Source: Marinobacter psychrophilus
GTDB lineage: Bacteria; Pseudomonadota; Gammaproteobacteria; Pseudomonadales; Oleiphilaceae
Length of the DNA stretch: 64,000 bases
Direction: 5' to 3'
Assembly: GCF_001043175.1 (NCBI RefSeq)
Contig: NZ_CP011494.1
Span: 806,001 to 870,000 of the forward strand
The translations under genes and the position numbers were made by a program. Positions 63,717 through 64,000 of this stretch are shown here, in pieces. Position 1 is the stretch's first letter, and every line of letters starts with the position of its first letter. The notes beneath the pieces were generated by a model. It did not search any database. It saw only the letters and a program-made list of their open reading frames with translations, and was not told the DNA's origin.

Positions 63717-63779
63717 GGCTATTGATTTTAAAAAATTCATAACGTAGAACGCAGGCCCTCAGGGCCGCTCAAACAATAG

Positions 63780-64000
<221 letters not shown>

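Overview
The window looks like chromosomal DNA of a Marinobacter-like marine gammaproteobacterium. Base composition is moderately GC-rich, the proteins resemble Pseudomonas/Marinobacter orthologues, and the gene order follows several Pseudomonas aeruginosa blocks (ponA-pilMNOPQ-aroKB, gltBD-hemE, radA-mapZ, nrdR-rib-nusB-thiL-pgpA, ispB-rplU-rpmA-obg-proB, rpsT-murJ-ribF-ileS-lspA-fkpB-ispH, minor pilins, pilRS, bamD-rluD-pgeF-clpB). Genus and synteny come from recalled family knowledge, not from a search. I see no prophage, insertion sequence, CRISPR array, tRNA or rRNA.

Layout. 1-1218 (-) is the 5' part of a penicillin-binding protein 1A gene. 1412-6342 is the type IV pilus alignment/secretin operon pilMNOPQ, followed by aroK, aroB and an AAA+/SPOR protein (6482-9768). 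9989-15940 is glutamate synthase gltBD; hemE, radA and a MapZ-type PilZ gene follow, converging on ettA (-). 21131-27816 is a long cluster: glyA, nrdR, ribD, a RibB-type gene with a degenerate RibA half, ribH, nusB, thiL and pgpA. A DUF2057-like lipoprotein converges on ispB (-), and rplU-rpmA-obg-proB, rpsT (-) and murJ follow. 35384-41171 holds ribF, ileS, lspA, fkpB and ispH.

41362-53191 is the second pilus region. Minor pilin genes fimU-like, pilV, pilW, pilX, the very large pilY1 and pilE lie on +. An extra FimT/GspH-like pilin and pilR-pilS lie on -. nadE, bamD (-), rluD, pgeF and clpB follow, then a small DUF4124 protein (-). The acetolactate synthase genes ilvI-ilvH and the start of ilvC close the window.

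How the genes fit together. Two pilus loci supply the inner-membrane alignment complex, the outer-membrane secretin, the tip/priming minor pilins and adhesin, and the PilS-PilR pair that normally controls the major pilin gene (pilA is not here). Most other genes are housekeeping: cell wall, shikimate, nitrogen assimilation, heme, riboflavin/flavin, translation, isoprenoid, outer-membrane assembly, heat shock and branched-chain amino acids. I did not find a clearly undescribed multigene system. The most interesting items are pilY1 (PA14-like insertion, many Asp-rich calcium-type loops, C7 and G8 homopolymers), an EF-hand-type loop in the antisense FimT-like pilin, the degenerate RibA domain together with a missing ribE, inversion of the minor pilin block relative to the remembered Pseudomonas order, and REP-like palindromes around mapZ-ettA.
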